This document shows positions 6,489 through 7,837 of a stretch of 7,837 bases of DNA, piece after piece. A program made the position numbers and the translations under genes. Source of the stretch: Candidatus Harrisonbacteria bacterium (GTDB taxonomy: Bacteria > Patescibacteriota > Minisyncoccia > UBA6257 > 1-14-0-10-44-23); assembly GCA_023244975.1 (NCBI GenBank), contig JAHFLG010000048.1, forward strand, positions 1 to 7,837. The letters run 5' to 3'. Within the stretch, counting starts at the first letter, position 1. Every line of letters starts with the position of its first letter. The notes under the pieces are model-generated. The model searched no databases. It worked only from the letters and a program-made list of their open reading frames with translations, and had not been told where the DNA came from.

Positions 6489-7837
6489 CCGAAACCAGAG
6501 CGTGTCAAAACTGTAAGCAGAATTTTACCATTGAACCCGAGGATTTTGATTTTTATGAAAGAGTAAAAGTTCCGGCGCCAACATTTTGCTCGGACTGTCG
6601 ATTGCAGCGGCGCATGGCATGGCGTAACGAGCGAAGCTTTCATAAGGGTAAATGTGCTGTGACAGGTAAAGATTTTTTGACGATGTTTTCGCCAGAAGCC
6701 AAGATCACAGTATATGACCGCGACTACTGGTGGAGTGATAAATGGGATCAATTGGAATCTGGTCGTGATTATGATTTCAATCGTCCGTTTTTTGTTCAGT
6801 TTGCGGAGCTGATGAGAAAAGCGCCATTACCAAATCTGGCTAATTCTAACTGTATTAATAGTGAATACGGCAATCACAGTTTGGATTGCAAGAATTGTTA
6901 TCTTTTCTATGCCTCCATTGGTGCAGAAGATAGCGCCTATGTAACCGGCGCGATGAAAACTAAAAATTCCTTTGATATCTACAAACAAGCCACGGGAACC
7001 GACTGTTATGAAAACGTATTGTGTGCCGAGGTTAATCGCGTTTTGTTTTCGTTCGGAGCGAGGGAATGCATCCAATCTGATTTTTTACATTCCTGCACTA
7101 ACGTGCAGCAGTCATTGGGCTGTATTAATGTAAAAAATCGCTCACATTGCATTTGGAATGTACCGTATTCCAAAGAGGAATACCAAAAGCAACGAGGGCA
7201 GTACGATTTTGGAAGTTATGCGCAGCTTGAACAATTCAAAAAAAAGTTCTCGGAGTTTATATTAAAATATCCACGGCGATATGGCGGAGGAGTGAAATCG
7301 GTAGATGTGACCGGATATGCAATTTTAAATTCAAATAATTCATATAATTGTTTTGATATATACGGCGAACTCGAAGATTGTAAGTATATTTATCATGCAG
7401 CAACTATGAATGATAGTTATGACGGATATGGTATGGGAGCGACCGCTGAATTAATGTATGAGGCTGTAGATACCGGCGCGCAGGCGATGCACTGCATGTT
7501 TAATGTGTTTACTCATGCGTGTCAGGAGGCATTCTATACATATGCCTGTCACAGTAGCTCGAATCTATTCGGTTGCGTGGGTTTGCGCACCAAACAGCAT
7601 TGTATTTTGAACAAGCAGTATTCAAAAGAAGAATATGAAAAGTTGGTACCGAGGATTATTGCCCAGATGAATGAGATGCCCTATGTAGACACTAAGCTCC
7701 GCATCTACAAGTATGGCGAATTTTTTCCGATTGAACTTTCTCCCTTTGCATACAATGAAACCATTGCGCAGGAGTATGCTCCTCTTACTCGAATGCAAGT
7801 AAAGGATTCTGGTTATCGTTGGCGTGAATTGGAAACC
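6485..7837 (+). CDS. Cysteine-rich zinc-ribbon/solenoid protein of CPR type, conventional paralogue (3' partial)
   Basis: The frame from ATG 6485 is open to the right edge: 451 codons with no stop, so the 3' end is missing. The protein is a paralogue of the preceding one. The N-terminal ribbon uses C7, C10, C35 and C38 and is followed by a basic patch, C-R-L-Q-R-R at 38-43 and R-N-E-R at 47-50, that could contact nucleic acid (inference). An aromatic linker (77-110) leads to block 1, with C195, C204, C213 and C222 exactly nine apart. A charged helical linker (227-265) follows, then block 2 with C337, C346, C355, C364 and C373, again exactly nine apart. Both blocks end in Y-S-K-E-E-Y. At least 21 Cys are present; there is no signal peptide or membrane helix. 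Family members known to me continue into a second zinc ribbon and end near 600 residues, so about a quarter is probably missing. The start overlaps the upstream stop by four bases (ATGA), and no Shine-Dalgarno is seen, so translation is probably coupled. The function is unknown. Confidence 0.88.
   Translation, partial: MTETRACQNCKQNFTIEPEDFDFYERVKVPAPTFCSDCRLQRRMAWRNERSFHKGKCAVTGKDFLTMFSPEAKITVYDRDYWWSDKWDQLESGRDYDFNRPFFVQFAELMRKAPLPNLANSNCINSEYGNHSLDCKNCYLFYASIGAEDSAYVTGAMKTKNSFDIYKQATGTDCYENVLCAEVNRVLFSFGARECIQSDFLHSCTNVQQSLGCINVKNRSHCIWNVPYSKEEYQKQRGQYDFGSYAQLEQFKKKFSEFILKYPRRYGGGVKSVDVTGYAILNSNNSYNCFDIYGELEDCKYIYHAATMNDSYDGYGMGATAELMYEAVDTGAQAMHCMFNVFTHACQEAFYTYACHSSSNLFGCVGLRTKQHCILNKQYSKEEYEKLVPRIIAQMNEMPYVDTKLRIYKYGEFFPIELSPFAYNETIAQEYAPLTRMQVKDSGYRWRELET
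7094..7186 (+). repeat. Cys/KEEY box, copy C (second gene of the pair, residues 204-234)
   Basis: C204, C213 and C222 hold the same columns as 355, 364 and 373 of copy D. The closing box is diverged (C-I-W-N-V-P-Y-S-K-E-E-Y). It shares T/R-N-V-Q near the start with copy A, so first-block copies resemble each other between the two genes. Confidence 0.75.
7547..7639 (+). repeat. Cys/KEEY box, copy D (second gene of the pair, residues 355-385)
   Basis: C355, C364 and C373, then N-K-Q-Y-S-K-E-E-Y-E. It occupies the same residue numbers as copy B in the first gene, so the two proteins keep nearly the same overall spacing. It lies 151 residues after copy C. Confidence 0.8.

Overview
All genes in this window lie on the + strand and are closely packed. 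The longest gap between genes is 90 bases, so no stretch over 300 bases lacks a gene. The window holds six protein genes, and both outermost genes run off the window. TGA is used as a true stop (three genes end in TGA, one in an ATGA overlap), so the code is the standard bacterial one. I see no rRNA, tRNA, CRISPR array, transposase or clear rho-independent terminator. Most starts lack a recognisable Shine-Dalgarno sequence. The gene content suggests a Candidate Phyla Radiation (Patescibacteria) bacterium: a split type IV secretion-like ATPase module beside a cysteine-rich 'zinc-ribbon' family that I know almost only from those genomes. That placement rests on family recognition from memory, not on a search.

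Region 1 (1-3214) is a three-gene set. The first gene (5' end missing) resembles the N-terminal accessory module of the CPR conjugation-type ATPases. The second is a small protein with two membrane segments and a cytoplasmic C-terminal domain carrying a HEPN-like R-x4-H motif. The third is a soluble TraG/TraD/VirD4-like ATPase with intact Walker A and B motifs. An AT-rich imperfect inverted repeat fills the gap before the ATPase gene. Together they could form a membrane-anchored DNA- or protein-pumping complex, with the second gene giving the anchor that the ATPase lacks.

Region 2 (3240-4784) is a full-length M17 leucyl aminopeptidase (pepA) with every metal and catalytic residue in place, probably a housekeeping peptidase. 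Two hairpins sit at its 3' end and just before the next gene.

Region 3 (4824-7837) is a tandem pair of cysteine-rich paralogues joined by a 4-base ATGA overlap. Each starts with a four-cysteine zinc ribbon, followed by two blocks with a strict nine-residue periodicity of cysteine and other small residues; each block ends in a conserved C-I-x-N-x-x-Y-x-K-E-E-Y box. The second gene is open to the window end (at least 451 residues). The first has lost the basic patch after its N-terminal ribbon and most of the cysteines of an apparent second ribbon, so the pair looks like one conventional and one diverged copy. This nine-residue cysteine solenoid is the least explained feature of the window.
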